Under the pieces are notes generated by a model. The model searched no databases. It saw only the letters and a list, made by a program, of their open reading frames with translations, and was not told the origin of the DNA. The position numbers were made by a program, and so were the translations under genes. Positions 47,917-56,721 of a stretch of 64,000 nucleotides of DNA are shown here, piece after piece. The stretch is from Robiginitalea marina (GTDB lineage: Bacteria; Bacteroidota; Bacteroidia; Flavobacteriales; Flavobacteriaceae): assembly GCF_024006985.1 (NCBI RefSeq), contig NZ_JAMXIB010000006.1, positions 124,001 to 188,000 on the forward strand, written 5' to 3'. Within the stretch, counting starts at the first letter, position 1; each line of letters opens with the position of its first letter.

Positions 47917-50724
47917 ATGGAAACAGCGAGGGCAAGGCATCTTTCCAATCGACGTTATCAGCTTTTTTTATTGGTAACCGGTCTTTTCCTTTCTGCCCTT
48001 TGCCACGCCCAGGAAACCCTGTCCGGTGCACCTCAGGAGCGTGTTGAAACCAATGCCTCAATTCTAAAGCTGGAGCAGGAAACGGGCTACCGTTTTTTCT
48101 TCCTGGAAGAATGGACCAGGGATATTCCTGAGGAGGTCGATCTTTCCGGTTTAACATTGTCCGAAGCACTTGACACTTTGTTGGCGAATACCCCCCTGAA
48201 CTATTACATCCTCGAAGACGAAAAGCGGGTGTTCCTACTTGAGAACACCCTCATTTACGATGAACTCCCCAAACACTTTTTTGGACGAAAAGACACCCTT
48301 GCGTCAGAAACTACCGAAGGAATAACGGCACCCCGCCCTGTCCCCTCATTTTTAGCTGAAAGTGTTCAACGCACTGCCAGGAAATACCCAATTGCAAGAA
48401 TTGGCAAAGCCAGTTCGAACCAGCTACGGCAACGCTATACCCTCAGGGGGAGGGCCACCAATGAAAGCACGGGTGAACCGATTCCCGACCTCACCATTCG
48501 GCTTTCGGGCACCAACAGGGTGACCATTACAGACGAACAGGGCAATTACAGCATGGATCTGCCCCCGGGGTATAATGTGCTTTCCATAACGGCCATAGGT
48601 ATTGAGAACATGGAGCGGGAAATCGTGATGTACAACGATGGGACCCTGAATTTGGCCATGGAAGAAGGCCTGGAACAGTTAGATGAAGTGGTGGTCGAGG
48701 CCGATGCCATCAGCAATGTAGAGGAAACCAGTACGGGTAAGGAAACCATTGATTTGGAAGAATCCAGGAACATCCCCCTGGTTTTGGGGGAACGCGATTT
48801 ATTGCAGGTGGCAAAAGCACTCCCGGGCATTTCATCTGCCGGTGAAGGTGCGACCGGACTAAACGTTCGCGGCGGTAAAACGGACCAAAACCTGGTGCTG
48901 TTGGATGATGCCGTAATCTACAATCCGACCCACTTTTTTGGCATTTTTCAGGCCCTGAACCCTTTTACCACCAAGGGAGCGGATATCTACAAGGCAAGCG
49001 TGCCCGTGGAGTTTGGGGGGCGTTTGTCCTCGGTCTTCGACATTCGAACCAAGAATGGAAATGTGGAAAGGTTTTCGGGCGAGGGCTCCATAGGACCGGT
49101 TACGGGAAACCTGGCCCTGGAAATCCCCGTAAAAAAAGACACTTCTTCCCTGGTGGTCGGTGGGCGTGGGGCCTATGCCGATTGGATCCTGCGCTCTTTG
49201 GAGGAAGAGTCCCTTAACAATAGTGAGGCGTCATTCTTTGACGTAATTGCCAAATACCACCATCGCTTCAACGACCAAAGCGAGATCAGGGCAACAGCCT
49301 ATTTCAGCCGCGATGATTTCAGTATAACGTCCGATTCCCTTTACAATTACACCAATCGGTTGGCTTCCGTACGGTGGGACCACCGGCATAGCAACAAAAC
49401 CGTTGGCGCTCTAATGGCGGCCAACAGCGATTACCGGTTCGGCATTGATTTCGATGGGCAGGCCAATACCGACTTTGACCTGACCTACCGTATCAATGAG
49501 ACTGAACTGAAATACAAATTGAATACGCGACTAAACGACAAACATTCTTTGGATTACGGGATTTCCTCCAAATTCTATTCCGTCAATCCCGGAAGCATTG
49601 AACCGATGGGCAGTGATTCCGATATAGTTCCCGTATTTATAGATGAAGAACAGGCAATAGAGGGCGCTTTGTTTGTGGGCGATGAAATCGCTTTGACCGA
49701 TAACCTCAGTTTGGATTTAGGGCTCCGGTATGCCTTTTTTGCCGCCCTGGGTCCGGGAACCCAGCGGACCTATTTTGAAGGCCAACCGAGAAATGAAGCT
49801 ACAGTGCAAGACACCCTCCGTTACAACAGCGGCGAAGTGGTCGAGACCTATGGAGGCCCCGAAGCGAGGGTATCCCTTCGGTATCTCCTTGCCCCGGATT
49901 TTTCGGTGAAGGCCAGCTTCAACAATGCCTATCAGTTCGTTCATACCCTTACAAACAATACCACGGTATCGCCCATTGACACCTGGAAACTTTCCGATTT
50001 GAATATTGAGCCCCAAACGGGGTACCAGGCTTCCCTGGGTTTTTACAAAAACTTCAACGACAACATGTATGAGGTCAGTGTGGAGGGCTACTACAAGCGC
50101 ATGGACAATGTGTTGGACTTCAAAACCGGGGCCGACCTTTTTCTAAATGAGCATGTTGAAACCGAGGTACTGCAAGGGGAGGGAAAAGCCTACGGGATAG
50201 AGTTTCTGATCAAAAAGAACCGCGGTAAACTGAACGGGTGGTTGGGGTATACCTATGCGCGGTCCCTATATCGCTTTGACAGCCAATTCAGTGAGGAGCG
50301 TATTAATGGAGGGGAGTTCTTTCCGTCAAACTTTGACAAGCCCCATGACCTGAGCCTGATCGCCAATTACAAACTCACCAGGCGATACAGTTTTTCGGTC
50401 AATTTCGTGTACCAGACCGGCCGGCCGGTGACCTATCCCATTGGAACATTTCGATTCAACAATGCCGATTTTGTAGCCTTCAGCGATAGGAATGAATTCC
50501 GGATACCCGATTTCTACCGATTGGATTTGGGGATCAATATCGAGGGTAACCACAGGAAGAACAAACTGGTCCATAGTTTCTGGACGATCTCGGTATATAA
50601 CGTTTTGGGGCGCAACAACCCCTATTCGGTGTTTTTTGTGACGGAAGGTGGAGAAGTGAAGGCATTGCAGAGTTCTATATTCGCAATCCCCATACCGTCT
50701 ATAACTTACAATTTTAAGTTTTAA
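47917..50724 (+). CDS. TonB-dependent receptor with STN and carboxypeptidase-regulatory domains
   Basis: A 935-aa outer-membrane receptor. The signal peptide ends near FLSALCHAQE. An STN domain (about residues 45-115, YRFFFLEEWTRDIPEEVDLSG) is of the kind that signals to FecR-type anti-sigma factors. A CarboxypepD_reg-like domain follows (RGRATNESTGEPIPDLTIRL). The plug is recognisable in LNVRGGKTDQNLVLLDDAVIYNPTH, then the beta-barrel ends in ITYNFKF. No fecI/fecR pair is adjacent. With the DUF4249 and large secreted protein genes downstream it forms an uptake or surface cluster. Base composition is visibly more A+T-rich than in most neighbours. Confidence 0.92.
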   Translation: METARARHLSNRRYQLFLLVTGLFLSALCHAQETLSGAPQERVETNASILKLEQETGYRFFFLEEWTRDIPEEVDLSGLTLSEALDTLLANTPLNYYILEDEKRVFLLENTLIYDELPKHFFGRKDTLASETTEGITAPRPVPSFLAESVQRTARKYPIARIGKASSNQLRQRYTLRGRATNESTGEPIPDLTIRLSGTNRVTITDEQGNYSMDLPPGYNVLSITAIGIENMEREIVMYNDGTLNLAMEEGLEQLDEVVVEADAISNVEETSTGKETIDLEESRNIPLVLGERDLLQVAKALPGISSAGEGATGLNVRGGKTDQNLVLLDDAVIYNPTHFFGIFQALNPFTTKGADIYKASVPVEFGGRLSSVFDIRTKNGNVERFSGEGSIGPVTGNLALEIPVKKDTSSLVVGGRGAYADWILRSLEEESLNNSEASFFDVIAKYHHRFNDQSEIRATAYFSRDDFSITSDSLYNYTNRLASVRWDHRHSNKTVGALMAANSDYRFGIDFDGQANTDFDLTYRINETELKYKLNTRLNDKHSLDYGISSKFYSVNPGSIEPMGSDSDIVPVFIDEEQAIEGALFVGDEIALTDNLSLDLGLRYAFFAALGPGTQRTYFEGQPRNEATVQDTLRYNSGEVVETYGGPEARVSLRYLLAPDFSVKASFNNAYQFVHTLTNNTTVSPIDTWKLSDLNIEPQTGYQASLGFYKNFNDNMYEVSVEGYYKRMDNVLDFKTGADLFLNEHVETEVLQGEGKAYGIEFLIKKNRGKLNGWLGYTYARSLYRFDSQFSEERINGGEFFPSNFDKPHDLSLIANYKLTRRYSFSVNFVYQTGRPVTYPIGTFRFNNADFVAFSDRNEFRIPDFYRLDLGINIEGNHRKNKLVHSFWTISVYNVLGRNNPYSVFFVTEGGEVKALQSSIFAIPIPSITYNFKF

Positions 50725-50737
50725 GGAACTGTTGGCT

Positions 50738-52042
50738 ATGATGAACCCGGGTAAGCGATTTCTATTTTTCAACCTGATAATCCTTTTGGGATTTGTCGCC
50801 CAATCCTGCGTAGAAGAAGTGCCTGTTGCTGAAGACATAAAATCGAAGGTGTCCATTGAAGATATCCTAATCGTGGAAGCCACCATCACAGACGAATTCA
50901 AATCGCAGGAAATTTTATTGAGCAGGGGTTCAGGCTTCTCCGGCGAAAGTGTTGATAATTTTGAACGGAATGCCACGGTCAGGGTGTTTGATGAATTGGG
51001 CAACACCTACATTTTTGAGGAGCAATCTCCGGGCCAATATATATCCCAATCCCCCTTTTCTGCTCAACAGGGCATTGATTACCAGTTGTCGGTAATTACT
51101 CAGGACGGTGTTGAGTACCAATCCGAAACCAATCGGCTCAATGGCACTTCCAACATTGAGGACATCTATGCGGAACGTATAATCAGCGACAATGGGGTTG
51201 AGGGTATGGCCATATTTGTGGACAGTTCGAATCCTGAAGGAGATTTGAACGATTACCGCTACACGTATGAAGAAACCTATAAAATTATAGCCCCGAACTG
51301 GACGGAATTTGAATTCGAAATCCTTTCCGAAGGAGAAGTCCTGGTTGATGACACAACAGGGGAAGTAGAAATTATTTATCCGGATGTTGCCCTGGTTCCA
51401 AGGGCGCAGGAAGAACAAACATGTTACAACACGGTATCCTCCAGGGAAATCATCCTGTCTGATGGCCTGCTCGTGGAAGGAACTGAACTGAAGCGAAACC
51501 TGATACGATTTATCGGTCGCGATGACGCCATCATTTCCCATCGCTACAGTATTTTGGTGCGGCAATTGCTCCAATCGGTCGAGGCGGCCAAATTTTATCG
51601 CACTTTGCTGCAATTTTCGCAAAACCAAAGCCTCTTCAGTGAAGTCCAGCCAGGACTGATTGAAGGCAACATAACCTCAGTATCGGATGAAAACGCCGTG
51701 GCCATTGGCCTTTTCAATGTGGCCAGTATTACAGAAAGGCGATTGTTTTTTGATTATGAAGACTTTTTCCCGGGGGAAGCCCTGCCCCCGTACTTTGGAA
51801 CCGTAAATTGCGAGCGGTATATCGCTCCAATACTGGGAAATCCTGAAAGAGATGGCCCAATTCCGCCAAATGAATCCTGTGGTGAGTCTTTAGTCGATCT
51901 GATTAAAGGCGAGCAGATAGAATTTATTGAATCAACTGTTCCCGGAGAGTGCGAAGGCCCGTACCTGGTTACGCAAAGGGCGTGTGGTGATTGTACGGCT
52001 TTGGGCAGCAATGTGGTACCTGAATTTTGGGTCGATGAATAG
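50738..52042 (+). CDS. DUF4249 domain lipoprotein
   Basis: A 434-aa lipoprotein, frequent partner of STN-type TonB receptors in Bacteroidetes. The lipobox is in LLGFVAQSC. The DUF4249 opening is EDILIVEATITDEFKSQEILLSR, followed by an Ig-like part (ATVRVFDELGNTYIFEEQSPGQY) and the conserved-type CYNTVSSREIILSDG. Two adjacent ATGs (50738, 50741) are possible starts; AAGGA lies a suitable distance upstream. Its end overlaps the next gene by 8 bases. The ligand is unknown. Confidence 0.87.
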   Translation: MMNPGKRFLFFNLIILLGFVAQSCVEEVPVAEDIKSKVSIEDILIVEATITDEFKSQEILLSRGSGFSGESVDNFERNATVRVFDELGNTYIFEEQSPGQYISQSPFSAQQGIDYQLSVITQDGVEYQSETNRLNGTSNIEDIYAERIISDNGVEGMAIFVDSSNPEGDLNDYRYTYEETYKIIAPNWTEFEFEILSEGEVLVDDTTGEVEIIYPDVALVPRAQEEQTCYNTVSSREIILSDGLLVEGTELKRNLIRFIGRDDAIISHRYSILVRQLLQSVEAAKFYRTLLQFSQNQSLFSEVQPGLIEGNITSVSDENAVAIGLFNVASITERRLFFDYEDFFPGEALPPYFGTVNCERYIAPILGNPERDGPIPPNESCGESLVDLIKGEQIEFIESTVPGECEGPYLVTQRACGDCTALGSNVVPEFWVDE

Positions 52043-53798
52043 AGGCAAAACTTTTTTAAGTGCAGGGATATTCCTGATTTCCTTTCATGCCTGGTCGCAG
52101 TATGTGATCAAATCTGCAGAAGAATTGGCAACCCTTAAAAAAGTACCGCAGGAAAAGGTTTTTGTGAACCATACGGGTCCGGTACTTTTTTCGGGGGAAT
52201 ACCTGTACTACAGCTTTCACTGTTTTAATGCCCAAAACAACAGGTCGTCAACAATAAGCAAAGTGGGTTATGTGGCGCTGGTGAATGAAGACCGGGAATA
52301 CGTTCTGGAACAAAAAATAAAATTGGATAAAGGTGCGGGCCAGGGCGACTTTTTTGTTTCTGCCGATATCCCCTCTGGAAACTATAAACTGCTGGGGTAT
52401 ACCCAATGGATGAAGAACAATGGGTTGGGGCAGGTTTTTAAAGATGATCTGGTGATCATCAATCCCTACGCTGCCGACCAGTCCGGACTGCTTGATACCG
52501 GTGCAGGGAGTGCCGCTATTACAGCCAATAGGCCTGGGCCGGTTAAAATGGATTCCTCCACCATCGGATTGTTTTTGAATAAAAGTGTTTTCGCCAAAAG
52601 GGAAAAAGTATCGCTTTCCCTGAGAAATTATAAAGGCTCCCTGGGCTTTGGAACCTATTCCATGAAAGTCAGGAAAAAAAGTCGGTTGAATACCCTCCCT
52701 CCCATGAATGCCGTGGCCTATGCTGCACGGTATTTGACGGTGGCCAGGGAAATCGACCTGAAGGTGGGCGACAGTCTTTTCCTTCCGGAGCAACGCGGAG
52801 AATTGCTGTACGGAACCGTGACCAGAGCCGATACAGGCGTGCCCCTGGCAGATATTCCCGTGGTGGTATCGCTGCCTGGAGCAGAATTCGTCCTGAATTC
52901 TGCCACGACCGATCAGGATGGCAACTTCTATACGTATCTGCGAAAAGATTACAAAGAACCAATAGCCGTTATACAGGTGGCGGATCCCGACCTGGAGGTG
53001 GATATTGCGGTCAAAGCGCCTCGTAAGCTCGATGTTTCGGATTTGCAATTCGGCAATTGGCAACTTGATGAAGAATCGGCCGGGGCCATTAAAAAAAGAA
53101 GCGTTTACAACCAAATAGAAAACCAGTTCTTCGGCTTGCGACCGGACTCCGTCCTGCTGGGTGACCCCACAGATCCCTTTGACGGGGGTGTGCCCGAAGT
53201 ATTTATCCTGGATGAGTATACCCGTTTCCCTACCTTTCAGGAAACCCTGGTTGAGATATTAAACAATGCAGGCTATCGAAATAATCCCGGAGGGAATGAT
53301 TACATCCGAATTGCCCAGGACTTTGAAACCTTTAAGGAAGCCTTCAATAGTTTTCCGGCCATTGTCCTATTTGACGGGGTCTACATTGCGAACCATGAGG
53401 CCATGAAGGAGTTTGATGCGAAAAAAATCAAAACCATACGCCTGATTCGCGATCAGTTCCAGTTGGCCAATAAAACCTACCAGGGCATCATGGCCGTGGA
53501 AACCTTCGACGGGAATTATTATGAAACGTACAACGCCCAAAACGCTGTAAAGGCGTCGATCACCAAGCCCATTCCCAAAAAAAACTACTATGTTCAAACG
53601 TATGGGACAGGCGATTTTGAACGAATTCCCGATTACCGCATGCTGCTGTTCTGGAAACCCTATTTTACCCTGGAGGGAAACAGTGCGAATTTTGAATTCT
53701 TTACCTCTGATCTGTCCGGGGAGTTTGAAATTGTGGTGGATGGTTTTACCACATACGGAAAACCAATTTCAGTTTCAACAAGCATCACGGTGGAATGA
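52035..53798 (+). CDS. Secreted MG2-like/carboxypeptidase-regulatory-like protein
   Basis: A 587-aa exported protein. The signal peptide ends SFHAWSQ. Residues about 35-150 look like a macroglobulin MG2-type domain (VFVNHTGPVLFSGEYLYYSF, GDFFVSADIPSGNYKLLGYTQWM). A carboxypeptidase-regulatory-like insert follows (GTVTRADTGVPLADIPVVVS ... TTDQDGNFYTYL). The C-terminus is unknown. I start at the ATG at 52035, which overlaps the previous stop by 8 bases. Such proteins often follow DUF4249 genes and may handle the same substrate or a surface complex. Confidence 0.78.
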   Translation: MNRGKTFLSAGIFLISFHAWSQYVIKSAEELATLKKVPQEKVFVNHTGPVLFSGEYLYYSFHCFNAQNNRSSTISKVGYVALVNEDREYVLEQKIKLDKGAGQGDFFVSADIPSGNYKLLGYTQWMKNNGLGQVFKDDLVIINPYAADQSGLLDTGAGSAAITANRPGPVKMDSSTIGLFLNKSVFAKREKVSLSLRNYKGSLGFGTYSMKVRKKSRLNTLPPMNAVAYAARYLTVAREIDLKVGDSLFLPEQRGELLYGTVTRADTGVPLADIPVVVSLPGAEFVLNSATTDQDGNFYTYLRKDYKEPIAVIQVADPDLEVDIAVKAPRKLDVSDLQFGNWQLDEESAGAIKKRSVYNQIENQFFGLRPDSVLLGDPTDPFDGGVPEVFILDEYTRFPTFQETLVEILNNAGYRNNPGGNDYIRIAQDFETFKEAFNSFPAIVLFDGVYIANHEAMKEFDAKKIKTIRLIRDQFQLANKTYQGIMAVETFDGNYYETYNAQNAVKASITKPIPKKNYYVQTYGTGDFERIPDYRMLLFWKPYFTLEGNSANFEFFTSDLSGEFEIVVDGFTTYGKPISVSTSITVE

Positions 53799-54004
53799 TG
53801 TTTTGGGAGGGCCTTAAGAGGAACTAACACATCCCTTGCCCCCACCTGACAGGACCTTCAAGCGTACCTCACCTGGAAAACACAATGCCTTTCCTTCCAG
53901 GTGGTGTTGCAGCGAACGGAATACCCAGGGGGAAATCCAGCCCGTCCTTCGGCAGACAGGATTTTTCCTTAAACTCCGCAGGGCATAACCAGAATACCTG
54001 GCTA

Positions 54005-54040
54005 GCAAAAAGAAAGAGCTCCACGGCCGTGGAGCTCCTT
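54005..54040 (-). terminator. Terminator of tRNA-Leu
   Basis: A perfect 22-base palindrome (54016-54037, from GAGCTCCACGG and its complement) lies 6 bases after the tRNA 3' end on the minus strand, followed by TTTCTTTTTGC. Confidence 0.8.
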
Positions 54041-54042
54041 TG

Positions 54043-54126
54043 TACCCCGGGTGGGAATCGAACCCACACGATATTGCTATCACTGGATTTTGAATCCAGC
54101 GCGTCTACCAATTCCGCCACCGAGGC
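54043..54126 (-). tRNA. tRNA-Leu (anticodon CAA)
   Basis: An 84-base tRNA with a long variable arm. The acceptor 5' strand GCCTCGG pairs with CCGGGGT (with two G-U pairs), the D-arm contains GGTAGACGC, and the anticodon stem CTGGA/TCCAG holds loop TTCAAAA with anticodon CAA (reads UUG). The T-arm is GTGGGTTCGATTCCCAC. CCA is not encoded. A terminator follows, and a broken partial copy of the 5' part lies upstream. Confidence 0.95.
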
Positions 54127-54142
54127 ATTTTTAATTCGGTTC

Positions 54143-54194
54143 GCGTCTACCTCCTCCCGATAGCTATCGGGACTATCGGGACCGCCACCGAGGC
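54143..54194 (-). pseudogene. Partial tRNA-Leu copy split by a palindromic insertion
   Basis: GCCTCGGTGGCGG and GGTAGACGC, the first 13 bases and the D-arm 9 bases of the adjacent tRNA-Leu, recur here on the same strand, 17 bases upstream of the real tRNA. In the tRNA they are separated by AATT; here by 30 bases made of TCCCGATAGCTATCGGGA and an extra half copy. No rest of a tRNA follows, so it cannot function. Confidence 0.7.
54155..54172. repeat. Perfect 18-bp palindrome TCCCGATAGCTATCGGGA
   Basis: The palindrome is followed directly by another half (CTATCGGGA, 54173-54181). I recall this sequence as a common dispersed palindrome in flavobacterial genomes; only one copy was noticed in this window. 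It interrupts the partial tRNA copy. Confidence 0.7.
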
Positions 54195-54334
54195 GTTCCC
54201 TGGCCCGGTGCGCCCAGGACCCACAATCTGGTCTGGGGATCGGGAACGCACGAACCGGGGGGCAAAGCTAAAAAATAATTTAATTCCCCCTCCAAATTAC
54301 CACCAATTATCCTTTAGCAACCCAAATTATTGTT

Positions 54335-54342
54335 TAAATTTG
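54335..54342 (+). promoter_or_regulatory. -7 box (TAAATTTG) of prs
   Basis: TAAATTTG matches TAnnTTTG exactly, 54 bases upstream of the prs start. The -33 element is unclear. Confidence 0.5.
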
Positions 54343-54396
54343 CACCTCCTTTGAAATGAGGGAGTTCGCGAACCTGACTAATCGATTTCCAGAGGT

Positions 54397-55338
54397 ATGT
54401 CCTACACGGTACCGGAACCGAAGATTTTTGCCTGCACCCAGAGTATGGAACTTGGCGAACGCATCGCCATGGCATACGGGGCAAAACTGGGCAATGTCAT
54501 TATTTCCCGCTACAGCGACGGGGAATTCCAGCCTTCATACGAGGAATCGATACGGGGGGCCCGCATCTTTGTAATCGGGTCGACCCACCCGGGGCCGGAA
54601 AACCTCATGGAAATGCTCCTGATGCTCGATGCGGCCAAGCGCGCCTCCGCCAGGCACATCACCGCGGTGATGCCCTACTTCGGATGGGCCCGCCAGGACC
54701 GCAAAGACAAACCCAGGGTCCCGATCGCCGGAAAACTGGTCGCGAAAATGCTGGAGGCGGCTGGTGCCACCCGCATCATCACCATGGACCTGCACGCCGA
54801 CCAGATCCAGGGCTTTTTCGAAAAGCCTGTCGACCATTTATTCGCCTCCACCCTCTTTCTGCCCTACCTTAAAAAAATGAACCTGGAGAACCTGACCATC
54901 GCTTCTCCCGACATGGGTGGGTCTAAAAGGGCCTATGCCTATTCCAAGGCGCTGCAAAGCGACGTGGTCATTTGTTACAAACAGCGTGCAAAAGCGAACG
55001 TCATTGAGCACATGGAGCTCATTGGAGAGGTAGAAGATAAGAATGTAGTGATGGTCGATGACATGGTGGATACGGCGGGCACCCTGACCCGGGCGGCCGA
55101 CCTGATGATGGAACGGGGCGCGCGCAGCGTCCGGGCCATTACCACCCACGGGCTTCTTTCAGGCAATGCCCTGGAGCGCATCGAGAAATCAAAACTGGAG
55201 CAACTGATCGTGACGGATTCCATCCCTGTAAAGACGGGGAGCAAAAAGATAGAGGTCCTCAGCTGTGCGGATTTATTCGCCGACGTGATGCACCGGGTGC
55301 ACCACAACACCTCCATCGCCTCCAAATTTATTTTATAA
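54397..55338 (+). CDS. prs: Ribose-phosphate pyrophosphokinase
   Basis: A 313-aa enzyme making PRPP from ribose 5-phosphate and ATP. Family blocks are RYSDGEFQPSYEESIRG, YFGWARQDRKDKPRVPI (flexible loop), ITMDLHADQIQGFF and the PRPP loop VVMVDDMVDTAGTL. Length is standard. It is followed 24 bases later by rplY, a common gene pair in Bacteroidetes. Confidence 0.97.
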   Translation: MSYTVPEPKIFACTQSMELGERIAMAYGAKLGNVIISRYSDGEFQPSYEESIRGARIFVIGSTHPGPENLMEMLLMLDAAKRASARHITAVMPYFGWARQDRKDKPRVPIAGKLVAKMLEAAGATRIITMDLHADQIQGFFEKPVDHLFASTLFLPYLKKMNLENLTIASPDMGGSKRAYAYSKALQSDVVICYKQRAKANVIEHMELIGEVEDKNVVMVDDMVDTAGTLTRAADLMMERGARSVRAITTHGLLSGNALERIEKSKLEQLIVTDSIPVKTGSKKIEVLSCADLFADVMHRVHHNTSIASKFIL

Positions 55339-55362
55339 GTATTTATTAATTCAAACCAGATA

Positions 55363-56010
55363 ATGAAATCAATTACAATCAAAGGATCCCAAAGAGAAAG
55401 CGTGGGCAAGAAATCGAGTAAAGCCCTACGTAATGCTGGAAAGGTCCCTTGCGTAGTATACGGGGGGGAAACACCATTGCACTTTTCAGCAGAAGAACTG
55501 TCATTCAAAGACCTGGTGTATACGCCCAATGCGCATACCGTGGTCATTGAACTCGACAACGGCACCCGCGTAAACGCCGTAATGCAGGACATACAGTTCC
55601 ACCCGGTAACTGACAGCATCCTGCACGTGGATTTCTATCAACTCTTCGAAGACAAACCGGTAACCCTGAACATCCCGGTGCGCCTGGTGGGAAATTCCCC
55701 GGGGGTACGCAACGGGGGGCGCCTGCTGTTCCGCTACCGCAAGCTGCTGATCAAGGCCCTTCCGTCCAATCTGCCTGATTTCTTCAATGTGGACATCTCC
55801 AAACTCAAGATTGGGGACCTCATTACTGTAGAATCCCTGAAAAGCGACGATTTCACCATCCTCCACCCCGACAGCACCGTTGTGGTACAGGTGAAAATGG
55901 CCCGTACTGCGGTTATGGTGGCCGACGATGATGAAGAAGAAACCGAAGGGGAAGAGGCCGGGGTTGAGGCCCAGGCTGCTGAGGCTCCTGCTGGGGAAGC
56001 CGCCGAATAA
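55363..56010 (+). CDS. rplY: 50S ribosomal protein L25/Ctc
   Basis: A 215-aa L25 of the long Ctc/TL5 type. The L25 domain (residues 1-95) includes [21 protein letters not shown] and ILHVDFYQL. The C-terminal beta domain (96-180) has [19 protein letters not shown]. The tail is acidic and alanine-rich, as usual in Bacteroidetes. It binds 5S rRNA. It follows prs in the same operon and ends in a strong terminator. Confidence 0.95.
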   Translation: MKSITIKGSQRESVGKKSSKALRNAGKVPCVVYGGETPLHFSAEELSFKDLVYTPNAHTVVIELDNGTRVNAVMQDIQFHPVTDSILHVDFYQLFEDKPVTLNIPVRLVGNSPGVRNGGRLLFRYRKLLIKALPSNLPDFFNVDISKLKIGDLITVESLKSDDFTILHPDSTVVVQVKMARTAVMVADDDEEETEGEEAGVEAQAAEAPAGEAAE

Positions 56011-56033
56011 GGCAGATCCCTTTCCTTTAAAAG

Positions 56034-56068
56034 CATCCCTCCCGGTTTCCGGTGGGGATGTTTTTTTT
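56034..56068 (+). terminator. Terminator of prs-rplY
   Basis: CATCCC (56034-56039) pairs with GGGATG (56055-56060), with an inner CCGG/CCGG stem and a TTT loop, followed by eight T residues. Confidence 0.85.
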
Positions 56069-56154
56069 ATCTTCAACCAAACTGAATTCCATTGAACCGT
56101 TGGTTGTCGCGGTGGTTCCTTCCGGGACCCACACTTTTGAAAGAAGATGAGGCC

Positions 56155-56721
56155 ATGAAAAAATACCTTATCGCCGGCCTTGGCAATATCGGGGAAGAAT
56201 ACCGGCACACCCGCCACAACATCGGGTTCCAGGTCCTGGACCTGCTGGCCGGGGAGGCCGGGTTCTCCTTTGAACCCGACCGCCTTGGCGAAGTTGGGCA
56301 GTTCCGGCTAAAAGGGCGTTCCGTCCTGTGCCTGAAGCCGGCAACGTATATGAACCGCAGCGGGAAAGCCGTAAAGTACTGGCTGGATAAGGAAAAGATC
56401 CCCCTCGAACATTTGCTTGTGGTCACCGATGACCTGAACCTCCCCTTCGGGACCCTGCGCCTGAAAACACGGGGCAGCGATGGCGGGCACAATGGGCTTA
56501 GGGACATCCAGCAGGTGCTTGGAACCACTGAATATTCCCGGTTTCGCTTTGGGATCGGGGCAGAGTACCAAAAGGGCCAGCAGGTCGACTACGTACTGGG
56601 AAACTGGAACGAAACCGAACAGGAAACCCTCCCGGAAAGGCTCCGGCGGAGCTGTGAGCTCATCCGGTCCTTCGTCCTGGCGGGCCCGGGCCTGACCATG
56701 AATACCTTCAACGGCACCTGA
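56155..56721 (+). CDS. pth: Peptidyl-tRNA hydrolase
   Basis: A 188-aa enzyme recycling peptidyl-tRNA. Signatures are KYLIAGLGNIGEEYRHTRHNIGF (catalytic His in TRHN), LKPATYMNRSG, VVTDDLNLPFGTLRLK and GSDGGHNGLRDI. I begin at the ATG that starts the conserved core. The frame continues upstream to a TTG at 56092 (LNRWLSRWFLPGPTLLKEDEA), which resembles the short N-terminal extension I recall in flavobacterial Pth, so the true start may be there. Its stop abuts the stop of the convergent FN3 lipoprotein gene. Confidence 0.95.
   Translation: MKKYLIAGLGNIGEEYRHTRHNIGFQVLDLLAGEAGFSFEPDRLGEVGQFRLKGRSVLCLKPATYMNRSGKAVKYWLDKEKIPLEHLLVVTDDLNLPFGTLRLKTRGSDGGHNGLRDIQQVLGTTEYSRFRFGIGAEYQKGQQVDYVLGNWNETEQETLPERLRRSCELIRSFVLAGPGLTMNTFNGT

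Noticed and set aside
53870-53903. CACCTGGAA/TTCCAGGTG hairpin after the large secreted protein gene
   Set aside because: The 16-base loop and missing U-tract do not support a terminator; I could not assign another role.
53869-54120. Open frame beginning MAELVDALDSKSSDSN on the minus strand
   Set aside because: It is the translation of the tRNA-Leu gene, a well-known kind of false protein.
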